A stretch of 64,000 bases of DNA from Taibaiella soli (GCF_003236175.1 NZ_QKTW01000017.1:295749-359748), one strand, 5' to 3'. Counted from the first letter of the stretch, positions 44,042-53,422 are shown. Notes: a model not told the origin generated them from the letters alone. Made by a program: numbers and translations.

Positions 44042-45111
44042 TTAGCCAAACAATTTTTATGCTGCTTTTTGATAGTTATCTACATATTTTCTTTGATTCT
44101 TAATGACGGCCACGACCCTTAGAACCATTTTATTCCTGATTGCATTAATTATAGCCAGATCATGTTTCCCTTCCGCTTTTTTGCGTTCGTAATAATTACG
44201 GAACTCAGAATTATGAGTTGCAACCGATCTCGCTCCCATATGCAATAATTTCTTTAGCTCCTTGTTAGCCATTTTGTGCACCTTATTCCGACCTCTTATA
44301 CTACTACCGCTGCTATGCCCAAACGGAACTACTCCTGCATACGACGCAAGTTGCTTGCCGCTTACATTACCAGCAAAATTGTTAGTGCAACAGATCAGGT
44401 AAATGGTAGTTACGTGACCTATACCCGGAACGCTCAGCAGCAGATCATAACTCCTCTTGATCGCTTCGCTGGCCGTTATTATTCTCAATATCTGCGCCTC
44501 CACTTCTTCGAGTGATTTTTTGAGTCCCTCTGTAGCTGGCTTGTGTGCCGATTCCATCAGCTGCTGTACATCTGGCGTATTAGCCCGTTTCAATCCATGC
44601 AGATATACATTTATACTGTTACATTGGCTGATAAGCCGACTACGCGCAGTAAACAAATCTTTGAGTTTGAGCAAAACAGGATCCAATGCCGGTGTGGCTT
44701 TTAGATCGTCGGCATGCCTTAAGCAATATATACATAAACGCTGGCTGTCTACCAGATCATTTTTACCTCGTGTTATACCTTGGCTCCATTTAATCTGCGC
44801 CGCATTACCAATATGGATAGGTAGATTTTTATTGCTGCAATATGCCCACAATAACCTATGATACACACCTGTATTCTCGACGACCAGAAGGCTATTTCCA
44901 TTGAAGGGAACTTCATTCTCCTTTAGCCATTTATTGAGCTGTTTGATGCCTTGCTCATCATTATTAAAACGAACCGATATCATCGCTTGTTTTTCATTAT
45001 CGATAACGCTGATCATCGAAAGATCAAACCACGACTTTGACACATCAATACCCAGATAACATTGTTTTTCCTTTTTCATAATTTTGTTCACTCTTATTAA
45101 AGTTTGGCTAA
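44042..45111 (-). mobile_element. IS110-family element, core between inverted repeats
   Basis: The transposase gene is bracketed by a perfect 10-bp inverted repeat: TTAGCCAAAC at 44042-44051, 6 bp after the stop codon, and GTTTGGCTAA at 45102-45111, 23 bp before the start codon. IS110 members usually lack terminal repeats, while the IS1111 subgroup has subterminal ones, so these may be subterminal. The true ends are not determined; the non-coding left end probably reaches further, to about 45.28 kb. No clear target duplication is visible. Confidence 0.65.
44057..45079 (-). CDS. IS110-family transposase
   Basis: The 340-residue protein has the IS110 layout: an N-terminal DEDD RuvC-like domain starting KQCYLGIDVSKSWFDLSMI, the second acidic site near SLLVVENTGVYHRLL, then RGKNDLVDSQRLC. 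The C-terminal Transposase_20 (Tnp20) domain carries LLLSVPGIGHVTTIYLICCTN and LASYAGVVPFGHSSGSSIRGR with its serine. These recombinases move DNA guided by a structured bridge RNA from the element's own non-coding end. The frame is intact and complete, so the element may be active. The ATG at 45079 is chosen from the conserved opening. Confidence 0.92.
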   Translation of the reverse strand: MKKEKQCYLGIDVSKSWFDLSMISVIDNEKQAMISVRFNNDEQGIKQLNKWLKENEVPFNGNSLLVVENTGVYHRLLWAYCSNKNLPIHIGNAAQIKWSQGITRGKNDLVDSQRLCIYCLRHADDLKATPALDPVLLKLKDLFTARSRLISQCNSINVYLHGLKRANTPDVQQLMESAHKPATEGLKKSLEEVEAQILRIITASEAIKRSYDLLLSVPGIGHVTTIYLICCTNNFAGNVSGKQLASYAGVVPFGHSSGSSIRGRNKVHKMANKELKKLLHMGARSVATHNSEFRNYYERKKAEGKHDLAIINAIRNKMVLRVVAVIKNQRKYVDNYQKAA

Positions 45112-45285
45112 CCATTTTTGCCCCATCGTCCAAGTCCTTAATAGTGGGTCTCAAGCCCTAATTGCTATATGGACACAAAGGGAAAAATCAGCAGGGGATT
45201 TTATCATCCCATAGGTATTAAAACCTTGACAAAGTTGTTAATGCGTCCCTGCTGAGGTTAGTCTTTATCCACATAAAATTGTGGA
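45112..45285 (-). ncRNA. Candidate bridge RNA region upstream of the IS110 transposase
   Basis: The 200 bp upstream of the transposase hold no gene but carry structure. TCAGCAGGGG (45188-45197) pairs with TCCCTGCTGA (45246-45255) around a 48-nt loop that itself contains the small hairpin GGGAT/ATCCC. In IS110 elements the bridge RNA that binds donor and target DNA is encoded in this kind of left end. The RNA, its ends and its strand are inferred. Confidence 0.4.
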
Positions 45286-45363
45286 TTCTAAAGAAAAAAG
45301 AAGCAAAAAAGAAATAGTAATAATAATAGTAATGTCTTTAAGAAATTGCCAAGGCAAATCTAA

Positions 45364-45582
45364 AGGACAAACGCGAGTGAAATTGTATAACAACACAGTC
45401 ATGTCGACGAAGGAGACATCCCGCGAAATAAGAGCACAACATCACACGAGACCCTTCCTTCATCAGGACAAACGCGAGTGAAATTGTATAACAACATGGT
45501 CATGTCGACGAAGGAGACATCCCGCGAAATAAGAGCACAACATCACACGAGACCCTTCCTTCATCAGGATGACAAACGCGAG
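45364..45582. repeat. 101-bp tandem repeat, 2.2 copies
   Basis: Copies start at 45364 and 45465 (AGGACAAACGCGAGTGAAAT), with a partial third at 45566. The two full copies are almost identical, differing mainly at ACACAGTC versus ACATGGTC. Words such as GTCGACGAAGGAGACATCCC and CCCTTCCTTCATCAGGA are shared with 5170-5212. The stretch 45286-45636 contains no gene. Confidence 0.88.
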
Positions 45583-45636
45583 TAGAACATTCTATCGCAA
45601 ACATCAGATGACAATAGAATTTTTTGACTGTTGACG

Positions 45637-46815
45637 CTATCCGCGCTTTTTCGCCGGACTGATTTTCATGCCCGCATAAAAGCCATGATATCGGTCATTT
45701 CCATCGTTAAATTCATTGCGGAGTGCCATGATCATTTGATACAGCGCCTCAGCTTTTGCCGTGCTACGTTTCGAAATTATCAGCATGCAGTTCATTGAAT
45801 CTCCACGCGGCTCAATTGCCGTCATCGAATCTATCCCATATCCATTCTTCATTGCATAGTCTGAAAAATGCTGCAGATTTGTAATTGCCCTCGAATAAAA
45901 CTTAAAATAAACGGGTCTGCGCATATTCAGATCATCTTTGAGATGCGACAACAATGCTGCTTTCAATTCTGCCTCTTCCCATGCCTGCCGCATTTGACTC
46001 AGTTTATTTTCTTCGAAGAAAGAATTCCAACCGCTACTCTGCTCCATAAATGTAGCCATGCGGATATTATATTTGTGCGCTGCATAAACCTTTTCGATTA
46101 TCGCACGCAAACCTGTGGTGTCTTTCACAGAATAGTAATTCCGAAGCTCATGACGAAACATTAAAGTACCCGTACCAGTTACCCCGGCGCGATTGTGGAG
46201 ACTGCTGTCTATTTCATTCAACACAGCCACCATCTTCATCGAATCTTCCCCCGCGGCTGCATTGTAATTGTGATAAACAGAACCGGCCGAAACCACGAAT
46301 GCACCGTCACCGGCAAACTTTTGAAACTGTTCCAGAAATTCCGACCATTGAAAATCTTTAAAACCCGGCAGATCGCTTACAAATTCATCGTACACCAAAA
46401 AATTGGTTTCCTTTTGCAAAAATTTTCCAGCCACCACCTTCAGCAATACACTGTCGGACCTATAGACCTTACCTGTGCTGCTTTTCATGATCGCCGGACC
46501 CAGCAAAATGTCTCCTTCATGACGGGCTCTTAACTTGAAACGATATTCTTGAGATGCTTTGGTCACTGAATCACCGATTCTTGTCACGGAGCTGCTCTCC
46601 GACATAAACGGGCCAGCAATGACATCAAACTGACTCAAACTGGGTGGAATAATTCTAATATCTCTGTTGGGTCCTTCAAAATAAATCCTGCAATCGAAAG
46701 TATCTTTTGTTCCCACCTGTGAGTGTTTAACTTCGAGCCTGAAAATTGGCTGTGCGGACACATGAAATGCGGTTAGCAGCAAAAAACTGAAAAAGGTATA
46801 CAGGCGGAGCGGCAT
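45637..46815 (-). CDS. BatD-like exported protein with extra C-terminal domain
   Basis: The 392-residue protein has a signal peptide (FFSFLLLTAFHVSAQ). Residues about 20-130 resemble the first beta domain of BatD/aerotolerance proteins (FRLEVKHSQVGTKDTFDCRIYFEG...EYRFKLRARHEGDILLGPA). The remainder (about 140-392) is different from BatD; its last 90 residues (FYSRAITNLQHFSDYAMKNGYGID, ISKRSTAKAEALYQMIMALRN) recall the RraB/DUF695 fold used in small regulatory proteins. No C-terminal anchor is visible. The arrangement suggests a periplasmic or surface protein of unknown function. Confidence in the gene is high, in the domain calls moderate. Confidence 0.7.
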   Translation of the reverse strand: MPLRLYTFFSFLLLTAFHVSAQPIFRLEVKHSQVGTKDTFDCRIYFEGPNRDIRIIPPSLSQFDVIAGPFMSESSSVTRIGDSVTKASQEYRFKLRARHEGDILLGPAIMKSSTGKVYRSDSVLLKVVAGKFLQKETNFLVYDEFVSDLPGFKDFQWSEFLEQFQKFAGDGAFVVSAGSVYHNYNAAAGEDSMKMVAVLNEIDSSLHNRAGVTGTGTLMFRHELRNYYSVKDTTGLRAIIEKVYAAHKYNIRMATFMEQSSGWNSFFEENKLSQMRQAWEEAELKAALLSHLKDDLNMRRPVYFKFYSRAITNLQHFSDYAMKNGYGIDSMTAIEPRGDSMNCMLIISKRSTAKAEALYQMIMALRNEFNDGNDRYHGFYAGMKISPAKKRG

Positions 46816-46894
46816 AGGAGTAAAATTTCAGTAAAATATAAAATACCCGGGGAGAAAGAAAGAGGGCTGCCGAACTATTGACTATTTTTAGACA

Positions 46895-47401
46895 ATGATA
46901 CAACGCCGGTTTTCAAAGGATGCTGAAGATGTAATCCGGGTTTCAAGAGAACTGGCGCTGCAACTTGGCTACGATTATATTTCCATCCTGCATTTTTTTC
47001 TGGCCGATTGCCATTTAAATAAATCTTCCTCCATCCGGAAATTCTGTTTTAAGGAAGATGCCGAATTCAATTCTTTTCTGGAGGCAAACAAAAGAGGACC
47101 TGCAATCATTATCATGGAAAATGTACCGCTGACGAAAGATGCTGAAATCATTTTAAAACAGGCCGCTGTCGAATCTTATTTATTTGCCGCAAAACGGATT
47201 CAGCCCTCTCATATTTTTATTGCTGCGGCAAAAGTTTCCGAAAGCTTTAAAAGTATATTTCCCGACACACCGAATTTGTACGAACGGCTAATTCAGTACT
47301 ATACATCCATAGGTGAACTCCAAAACCCGCCAACGAAATTCAGAAAATGGCTGGCCAATAAGACGTTCAGGAAGTTGGGCGTGATTACTATTAAGTTTTG
47401 A
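46895..47401 (+). CDS. Stand-alone Clp N-domain protein
   Basis: The 168-residue protein consists of a Clp N (ClpA/B/C repeat) domain without an ATPase module. The opening RRFSKDAEDVIRVSRELALQLGYDYISILHFFLADC and the second half PLTKDAEIILKQAAVESYLFAAKRIQPSHIFIAAAK (each given here only as landmarks; residues about 4-40 and 74-110) mirror the two halves of the Clp N-repeat. Such proteins may act as adaptors or decoys for Clp machines, but the role is unproven. The last residues fall next to the second 21-bp array, which starts at its stop codon. Confidence 0.78.
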   Translation: MIQRRFSKDAEDVIRVSRELALQLGYDYISILHFFLADCHLNKSSSIRKFCFKEDAEFNSFLEANKRGPAIIIMENVPLTKDAEIILKQAAVESYLFAAKRIQPSHIFIAAAKVSESFKSIFPDTPNLYERLIQYYTSIGELQNPPTKFRKWLANKTFRKLGVITIKF

Positions 47402-47710
47402 CTAGAATTTGCTGCCCGGAGCTAGCTTTTTCTAGCCCGAAGGTGCAATGTTCTACCCCAGAGCCAGGATTTTGTAGCTCAGAGGTAGAACATCCTGGCT
47501 TTGAGGTAGGATTTCCTGGCTCAGAGGTAGGAATTCCTACCTTTTACGTAGAAAGTTCTGGCTTCGACCTAGGATTTCCTTGCTTTGACCCAGGACGTTC
47601 CAGCTTTGAGGTAGGAATTTGAACCTTTGAGGTAGAGACTTTTGCCTATTCAGTAGTTTTTCTAAGCTTTGAGGTATTGGGAATTAATTTGGAGGTGCCG
47701 GCAATAAAGA
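47399..47710. repeat. 21-bp palindromic tandem array, copy II (about 14 units)
   Basis: Units in perfect 21-bp phase start at 47420, 47441, 47462, 47483, 47504, 47525 and on to about 47693, beginning at the stop codon of the Clp-N gene. The best units approach AGGTAGGAATTCCTACCT, again an 18-bp palindrome plus a 3-bp spacer such as TTT, TTG or CAG. The units are more divergent than in the array at 15.8 kb and show no clear four-unit order. An open frame through the array translates into a 7-residue periodic pattern, which is a simple consequence of the 21-bp period. Confidence 0.9.
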
Positions 47711-47874
47711 GAAAATATTAAGGAATAATCCAGACGACAGAACGCTAAAGATCGTCATGGAGCATCAACCCACAAGCAACATTACAATCATTACCTCGGG
47801 AATTGTTTCCTTAGCTACTTTTTTGTCGCCAATTTTAAAAATGATACTCCAAAAATAATCTCATAAATATAATG

Positions 47875-48400
47875 CAGATTGCTTCGTACCTCGCAATGAC
47901 GCGAGGAATCCTGTATGGAGCAACAGTCTACGCGAAATCAGATCACCACGTCGTGCCTCGTGACAACACGTGGGGTTGTCACAAATGCGAGTAGTAAACC
48001 TCAGCGTTGTGTCGTCGTGATCGTCGTGAGATGTTTCGGTTTCACACTGTGTGACTTTGCCTCTTTGCTTCTTTGTGGGAAACTCATAAAATGCGAGCAG
48101 TCACCTGATTCAGATTGCTTCGTACCTCGCAATGACGCGAGGAACCCAGCATAAAGTAACAGACTACGCGAAATCAGATCACCACGTCGTGCCTCGTGAC
48201 AACACGTGAGTTTGTCACAAATGCAAGTAGTAAACCTCAGCTTTGTGTCGTCGTGATCGTCGTGAGATGTTTCGGTTTCACGTTGCGTGACTTTGCTTCT
48301 TTGCTCCTTTGCACCTTCGCGTGAAACAAAGGAACGCGTGTGATAACCATCGTTGATCCGCTTCGCGTCTCCGTGATCGTTGCGAGACATAAAAATTGTG
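47875..48400. repeat. 236-bp direct repeat in the gene-free stretch before the first giant gene
   Basis: A block beginning CAGATTGCTTCGTACCTCGC occurs at 47875 and again at 48111 with high identity over about 200 bp, including CACGTCGTGCCTCGTGACAA and GTCGTGATCGTCGTGAGATG. The right end (CGTGACTTTGC, GCACCTT.GCGTGAAAC) belongs to the same family as the 113-bp repeats at 53.0-53.4 kb and the fragment at 58.02-58.10 kb. No gene is visible in 47402-48470. Confidence 0.85.
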
Positions 48401-48402
48401 AG

Positions 48403-48437
48403 ACATAAAAAAAAGTGCCCGGCACGCCGGGCACTTC
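48403..48437 (-). terminator. Terminator of the first giant T9SS gene
   Basis: AAGTGCCCGGC/GCCGGGCACTT forms an 11-bp stem. On the minus strand it is followed by a T-run (A-run at 48405-48412). The same sequence ends the paralogous gene at 53423. Confidence 0.88.
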
Positions 48438-48470
48438 CAAACCAACCTGTTTGACCACCAGGATTTATTT

Positions 48471-51400
48471 TTACAGCTGATAGATCACCTTGAAGGTGTG
48501 CACATCACTGCCATTGCTTATTTTCAGAATGTACTGACCTTGTGCCAGTCCATTGAATTGAAGGTTTTGTTTTCCTTCGTTGTTGTTCTCGATTGTTTGT
48601 ACGAGCTGACCAGTACCATTGTAAACTTCGATCTTCGCACCGGCGTAACCTGATGGCAGCTCAACAGTCACTGCATTTTTAGTAACCGTAGGATACACTG
48701 CAATCGCCTGCGCCGAACAATCAGATTTCACAGATACCACTTTGCTGTAGTTATAACTTCCGTCAACATCCATCAGACGGAGACGATAATAAGAAGCACC
48801 AATGTTTATCGATTTATCAGTGTACGCATAATCACCTGTGCCTTTTACATAAGCCAGTTTTACAATCGATGCGAAGTTGCGGCCATCATTGCTGCGCTCT
48901 ACGACGAACTCTTTAAAATCAACCGCATTGGCCACTTTCCAGTTCAGATTTGCCTGACAGTTTTGAACCGCAGCTTCAAAATTCAGCAGTGTAATAGACA
49001 ATGGATTTAGCAATAAAAGGTGAATGGTATCGCTTACGGTACAACCATCTACGAAATTCACGGTTACAGAATAGCGTCCAGTATCTGCTGCAACCAGAGA
49101 ATCAGCGGTGCTATTATTGCTCCACAGGTATTGTGAAGAAGGAACACCGAAGAAGCCATCAGTATGCAGTGTATAAGGGAACGCGCTTGCAGCAATTGCA
49201 GTATCATTACCCAAACCTCTGATAGCAGCACCAGCATTGTAAGCTGCAATCGCCCAGTTGGTATTATTACCCTGATCAATGGTATGTTGCTGACCCACAA
49301 AACTAGCAGCACCGGCACCTGTGATGCGGTTCAGTCGCACATAATCGAATGTGGTATTACCGCTTGGTCTCGTTACTGTAGCATTTGCAGACGGACTGCT
49401 GCTGGCGATCTGCGTCAGGTGACAAGGTGTGCCGCTACCGTACCAGGCGTTATTGATGGTTGTATTAGTACCGGCCGTAAACGTATAAGTATCGCCCGGG
49501 AAGAAAATCAGTGTATCGATAACATTGTTGTTGCCGGCAATAATACCGCCACCTTTGAATTCAACTCTGTGAAGGATATTCGCATCGCCTACGATACCAC
49601 CACCAGCGGTAGCGCTTGTGTTAGTAAACGTAAGATTGTTTACCGTAGAAGCAGCCATGTTGACATCTGTATTAATAACAGCATATACATTGACTGTATC
49701 GTAAGATAGACCGGCTGCTTTGAAATTGTTCGTTGTAATAGACGAATGCGTAGCGTTCAGGCTATGATTAGCAACGACACCCTGGTAACGCCAGCCAAGC
49801 GGTGCAGTAACCGTAGAGTTACTGATATTCATCGCAGACACATTGTTTGTGCCAGCGGAATTATCTACCTGGTATATGTTCAGATTAATGCCAGATGCAT
49901 TCCACGTACCATTAAGCACTCCGATCGTAGTTTGACCATTGCTGAAATCGTTCAACATCGTCAGACTGCTACCCGGCTTGTCAACATTCAAATCAAAATT
50001 ACCCAGTACATTGCCTTTCAGGAATGCAGGACGTAAGCCGCCTTTGGCAGTTACCCATGCATTAAATGTTGCCACAGGATTAAGGATAATGCTATCACCC
50101 CAAATCTCCATAGCCCATGAAACTGATACATTCCAGATAGGTGCATTCGTTGCATTGGCCCAATTAAGATTACGGCTGTAAGCATTACCATTACTTACTG
50201 TAACCGTTTTACTCAAAGAAGTAAATCCGCTGTTAGCATCAAAATAAACATCGTCAGAAACCGTAGGGATACAAGCGCCGCCAGTACCACCACTCGTTGC
50301 ACTCCAGTGTGTATTATCATTCCAGTCGCCGGCACCACCGATCCAGTAGTGAGCGCTACCTGCAGTTGAAGTAATATTCCAACCAGAGTTGCCACCTGCA
50401 TCAGCACCATTCACTGCTACCGGAGGCACACCCGTCGCCACCATATTCTGCAGATAAACATTGTTCATATTGATCACAGCTGCAGGATTAAAAGCGAAAG
50501 TACCCGTAGTATTCCCTCTTAATTCCAACAAACCGCTACAAGTAGTAGATACCGCCTGGAAATATTTATTGATGGTATTAACGTTATTGAATTTATAGAC
50601 ACGGGAACCTGCTAATACCAAGCTATCAATTGTGTTAATACCGGTTATATAACCAGCACCTTTAAACTCCAATCTGCGGATAGTATTACCGTTGCCGATT
50701 TGTGACTGACTCGTTGCAGAAGTACCGGAAAAAATAAGACTATCGATGGTGCTTTGTGCAATGGCATCAACTGCAACACCACCAGTGTAAGCACCTTCCA
50801 TATAAGGATAATACTGACCGGAAATATTGATGTAGTAATCAGATATTACATGAGAGCCGATAGTCGCCAATGTCATATTCGTGCCGTTATAAGTCCAGCC
50901 GTGACTAACACGTATATTGGTACCGGTCATATCCTGATACCGTACGGTGCTACCACCGCTGGCCATCTCGTATATATTAATCGTTTTACCCTGCATATTC
51001 ACGCGGCCCGACGCCAATGACATCGATCCACCACTATTTGTCCAGCTATCAGCAAAGGTGAGCGCGCCACTGCCGGTTTTCCTGATTGTAAGGCCTAGCG
51101 TACCTAATGAACTTCCGTTAAATGTAATGGTAGAATTAACTGCAGTGCCAAGAAATGCAAGTGCGGCATTCATCGTTACCAAAGAGTTGAGTGATACAGA
51201 TCCGTAGACGCTCAGGTTATAACTAACCGACTGACTAAAGGTGCAAGTACCCACGCCAGGAAGCCAGCTCATATTATAGCAATAAGCGTTACCCGTAGTT
51301 GATACAATCTTGCCACCGGATAAACCACTACCTGAGTTGAAAATTACAGTATCGGCAATGGAAGGAATACACGCACCGCCCGTGCCACCGCTGGTGGTAC

Positions 51401-52745
51401 TCCAGTGTGTGTTATCGTTCCAGTCGCCAGTACCACCTACCCAATACAAATTAGTACCCGCAATTGAAGTCGGTGCGGTAATATTGAAACCAGTATTGCC
51501 ACCACCATCCAAACCAGAAACGTTGATAGGAGTAATGTTTCCTGAAGCCATGATATTGGTCAGGTAAACGTAATCAATCAATGCAGCCGCCGAAGGTCCG
51601 AAAACCAGCTTAGCAGAATCCGCGGCAGTAATTTCAGTAAAGGCCTGACAAGTGGCGCCCTGCGCCTTCAAGTATTTATTAATGGTAGTAGTACCCGCCA
51701 GCACAGTGGTTCTATTGGCAGCCAGCAATAAGGTATCTATACTATTCCCGCCAGCCATTGACAATTTATCCGTGGCGGTCATTTTGGCGATAGTATTATT
51801 GCTATTAACATTGGTTTGCCCGCCCAGAGAAACTATGCCTAAAGTATTAGTTGGCCCTACAGTACCAGCTCCGGCATAAGTAAGCGTGTCAATAGTATTC
51901 CCGTTTGTAATAACGGAGTACGCCAGACTGGACGCCGTAAAAGTCAGCGACTTGAATGTGGTGCCACTGATGATGTTCGAATAATTGGCCACCGAACTTG
52001 TAGAAATTACCTTGTTATAAGTACCTCCGTCAGTGATTACCCCTCCGGCTGTTATCAACGAACCCGTTGCATTCAGCGTTTTGCCGGTGCCCTGATAGCG
52101 ATAGCCTGTATAGGTATTGAGCGTAGTGTTGGACATGTTCCAAGTCCGTGTATTGCTATTATTACTGGCACACACATAAACCGATACAGTTTTACCGGAC
52201 ATATCAAATGTCCCACTTGTAAAAGAGATGCCATTTGTAGTAGTTGCGTTCGTAATTGCCGGTGCTACGAGATTATCTGCCAGCGTCAAGCTACCAGTTG
52301 TTTTACTTACATCCAGACCAAATTCGCCAAGTACGTTACCATTAGTGGTAAGCGTAGATGCTGCTGAACCTACAAACGACAATACCAGATTATACGTAGT
52401 AGTAGTAGACAGCGAAGCGTTGCCGCTTATTTGTACATTATAAGCAACATTCGATCTGCCGAAGATTGGACTATTCGGCACTGCGCCCCAACTCATGTTG
52501 TTACAAAAACCCGCGGCATCGAGTGTCACAGTCTTCGTTGCGGTAGTAGTGCCAAAACCACTGTTGGCATCAAAAAATACGTTGTCGGATGCTGATGGCA
52601 CAATGCTTGGGATAGATCCGGTACTGCTGCCCAGTCGCCAGTGATTCAGATCGCTCCAGTTCCCTCCCCCGTTTACCCAATAGTAGTCCGCTGCACCCGC
52701 TTTCAGAAAGCCCAGTGCAAGCACCATTAGTAGCGCTTTTTTCAT
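48471..52745 (-). CDS. Giant T9SS-sorted surface protein, paralogue 1 (1424 aa)
   Basis: The protein has a signal peptide (MKKALLMVLALGFLKAGA) followed by three long modules, each opening with a WxGGxGDW-type motif: NGGGNWSDLNHWR near the N-terminus, VGGTGDWNDNTHWS near residue 433 and IGGAGDWNDNTHWS near residue 800. The modules are rich in Thr, Ser, Asn and Gly and probably form beta-helix or beta-sandwich stalks (NSGSGL, NGNTIDTLT words). A region with ATFVERSNDGRNF-like fibronectin pattern and a C-terminal type A sorting domain (VYPTVTKNAVTVELPSG, YILKISNGSDVHTF) direct surface export by the T9SS. An adhesin or surface-layer role is likely. A near-identical end is found in paralogue 2. 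Confidence 0.92.
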   Translation of the reverse strand: MKKALLMVLALGFLKAGAADYYWVNGGGNWSDLNHWRLGSSTGSIPSIVPSASDNVFFDANSGFGTTTATKTVTLDAAGFCNNMSWGAVPNSPIFGRSNVAYNVQISGNASLSTTTTYNLVLSFVGSAASTLTTNGNVLGEFGLDVSKTTGSLTLADNLVAPAITNATTTNGISFTSGTFDMSGKTVSVYVCASNNSNTRTWNMSNTTLNTYTGYRYQGTGKTLNATGSLITAGGVITDGGTYNKVISTSSVANYSNIISGTTFKSLTFTASSLAYSVITNGNTIDTLTYAGAGTVGPTNTLGIVSLGGQTNVNSNNTIAKMTATDKLSMAGGNSIDTLLLAANRTTVLAGTTTINKYLKAQGATCQAFTEITAADSAKLVFGPSAAALIDYVYLTNIMASGNITPINVSGLDGGGNTGFNITAPTSIAGTNLYWVGGTGDWNDNTHWSTTSGGTGGACIPSIADTVIFNSGSGLSGGKIVSTTGNAYCYNMSWLPGVGTCTFSQSVSYNLSVYGSVSLNSLVTMNAALAFLGTAVNSTITFNGSSLGTLGLTIRKTGSGALTFADSWTNSGGSMSLASGRVNMQGKTINIYEMASGGSTVRYQDMTGTNIRVSHGWTYNGTNMTLATIGSHVISDYYINISGQYYPYMEGAYTGGVAVDAIAQSTIDSLIFSGTSATSQSQIGNGNTIRRLEFKGAGYITGINTIDSLVLAGSRVYKFNNVNTINKYFQAVSTTCSGLLELRGNTTGTFAFNPAAVINMNNVYLQNMVATGVPPVAVNGADAGGNSGWNITSTAGSAHYWIGGAGDWNDNTHWSATSGGTGGACIPTVSDDVYFDANSGFTSLSKTVTVSNGNAYSRNLNWANATNAPIWNVSVSWAMEIWGDSIILNPVATFNAWVTAKGGLRPAFLKGNVLGNFDLNVDKPGSSLTMLNDFSNGQTTIGVLNGTWNASGINLNIYQVDNSAGTNNVSAMNISNSTVTAPLGWRYQGVVANHSLNATHSSITTNNFKAAGLSYDTVNVYAVINTDVNMAASTVNNLTFTNTSATAGGGIVGDANILHRVEFKGGGIIAGNNNVIDTLIFFPGDTYTFTAGTNTTINNAWYGSGTPCHLTQIASSSPSANATVTRPSGNTTFDYVRLNRITGAGAASFVGQQHTIDQGNNTNWAIAAYNAGAAIRGLGNDTAIAASAFPYTLHTDGFFGVPSSQYLWSNNSTADSLVAADTGRYSVTVNFVDGCTVSDTIHLLLLNPLSITLLNFEAAVQNCQANLNWKVANAVDFKEFVVERSNDGRNFASIVKLAYVKGTGDYAYTDKSINIGASYYRLRLMDVDGSYNYSKVVSVKSDCSAQAIAVYPTVTKNAVTVELPSGYAGAKIEVYNGTGQLVQTIENNNEGKQNLQFNGLAQGQYILKISNGSDVHTFKVIYQL

Positions 52746-52784
52746 AATAGATGGTTTTGTAATGATTGTTCTCTGTTCTCAATG

Positions 52785-52792
52785 CAAACATA
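52785..52792 (-). promoter_or_regulatory. Predicted -7 element of giant gene 1
   Basis: TATGTTTG on the minus strand fits TAnnTTTG and lies about 40 bp upstream of the start codon. It is conserved at the same place in paralogue 2 (57864-57871). A matching -33 element is not clear. Confidence 0.45.
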
Positions 52793-52832
52793 TCTATTCA
52801 AAAAGTGCTTATTTGTAGAACTATAGCCACAA

Positions 52833-52849
52833 GCGTTGCTGCGCAACGC
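52833..52849. repeat. GCGTTGC hairpin upstream of giant gene 1
   Basis: GCGTTGC-TGC-GCAACGC, within a 60-bp block conserved between the two paralogues. The paralogue upstream of 57826 has the reverse-complement loop (GCA). Confidence 0.7.
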
Positions 52850-52999
52850 AGTTAATTCGTTAATTGGTTAATTCGTCGTTACGTGGTTTGGACGACGAGT
52901 AAAATGTAATGTCGATGCGAGGAAACATTCGCGTAATGCAGATCATAGAACAACAAACTTTGCAAAATCAGTTGCGACGGACGCCGCAATGACGCGTTT

Positions 53000-53370
53000 T
53001 ATATGATGTAACAAATGCGAGTGATGACCTTCGTTGATCCGCTTTGCGACTCCGTGATCATTGCGAGCTGTTTTTAGTTGCACGTTGCGTGACTTTGCCG
53101 CTTTGCACCTTTGCGTGAAACCAGGGAACCCGAGTAATGACCGCAGTTGATAAGCTTTGCGTCTCCGTGATCGTTGCGAGAGGTTTTTAGTTGCACGTTG
53201 CGTGACTTTGCCGCTTTGCACCTTTGCGTGAAACCAGGGAACCCGAGTAATGACTGCAGTTGATAAGCTTTGCGTCTCCGTGATCGTTGCGAGAGGTTTT
53301 TAGTTGCACGTTGCGTGACTTTGCCGCTTTGCACCTTTGCGTGAAACCAGGGAACCCGAGTAACAAAACT
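53000..53370. repeat. 113-bp tandem repeats between the giant genes
   Basis: The words TTTTTAGTTGCACGTTGCGT recur at 53071, 53184 and 53297, giving a 113-bp period, with near-identical units containing GTGACTTTGCCGC, CACCTTTGCGTGAAACCAGG and GATAAGCTTTGCGTCTCCG. Gap 52746-53485 contains no gene; the open frames here follow the repeat. Confidence 0.88.
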
Positions 53371-53422
53371 CCGGGGCTTTGTTTCGTAGTAATCGTTACG
53401 AGACATAAAAATTGTGAGACAT

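Noticed and set aside
47398..47622. 74-residue open frame with a 7-residue periodicity
   Set aside because: The period follows from the 21-bp DNA repeat; the frame ends inside the array and its codons follow the repeat, not protein-like use.
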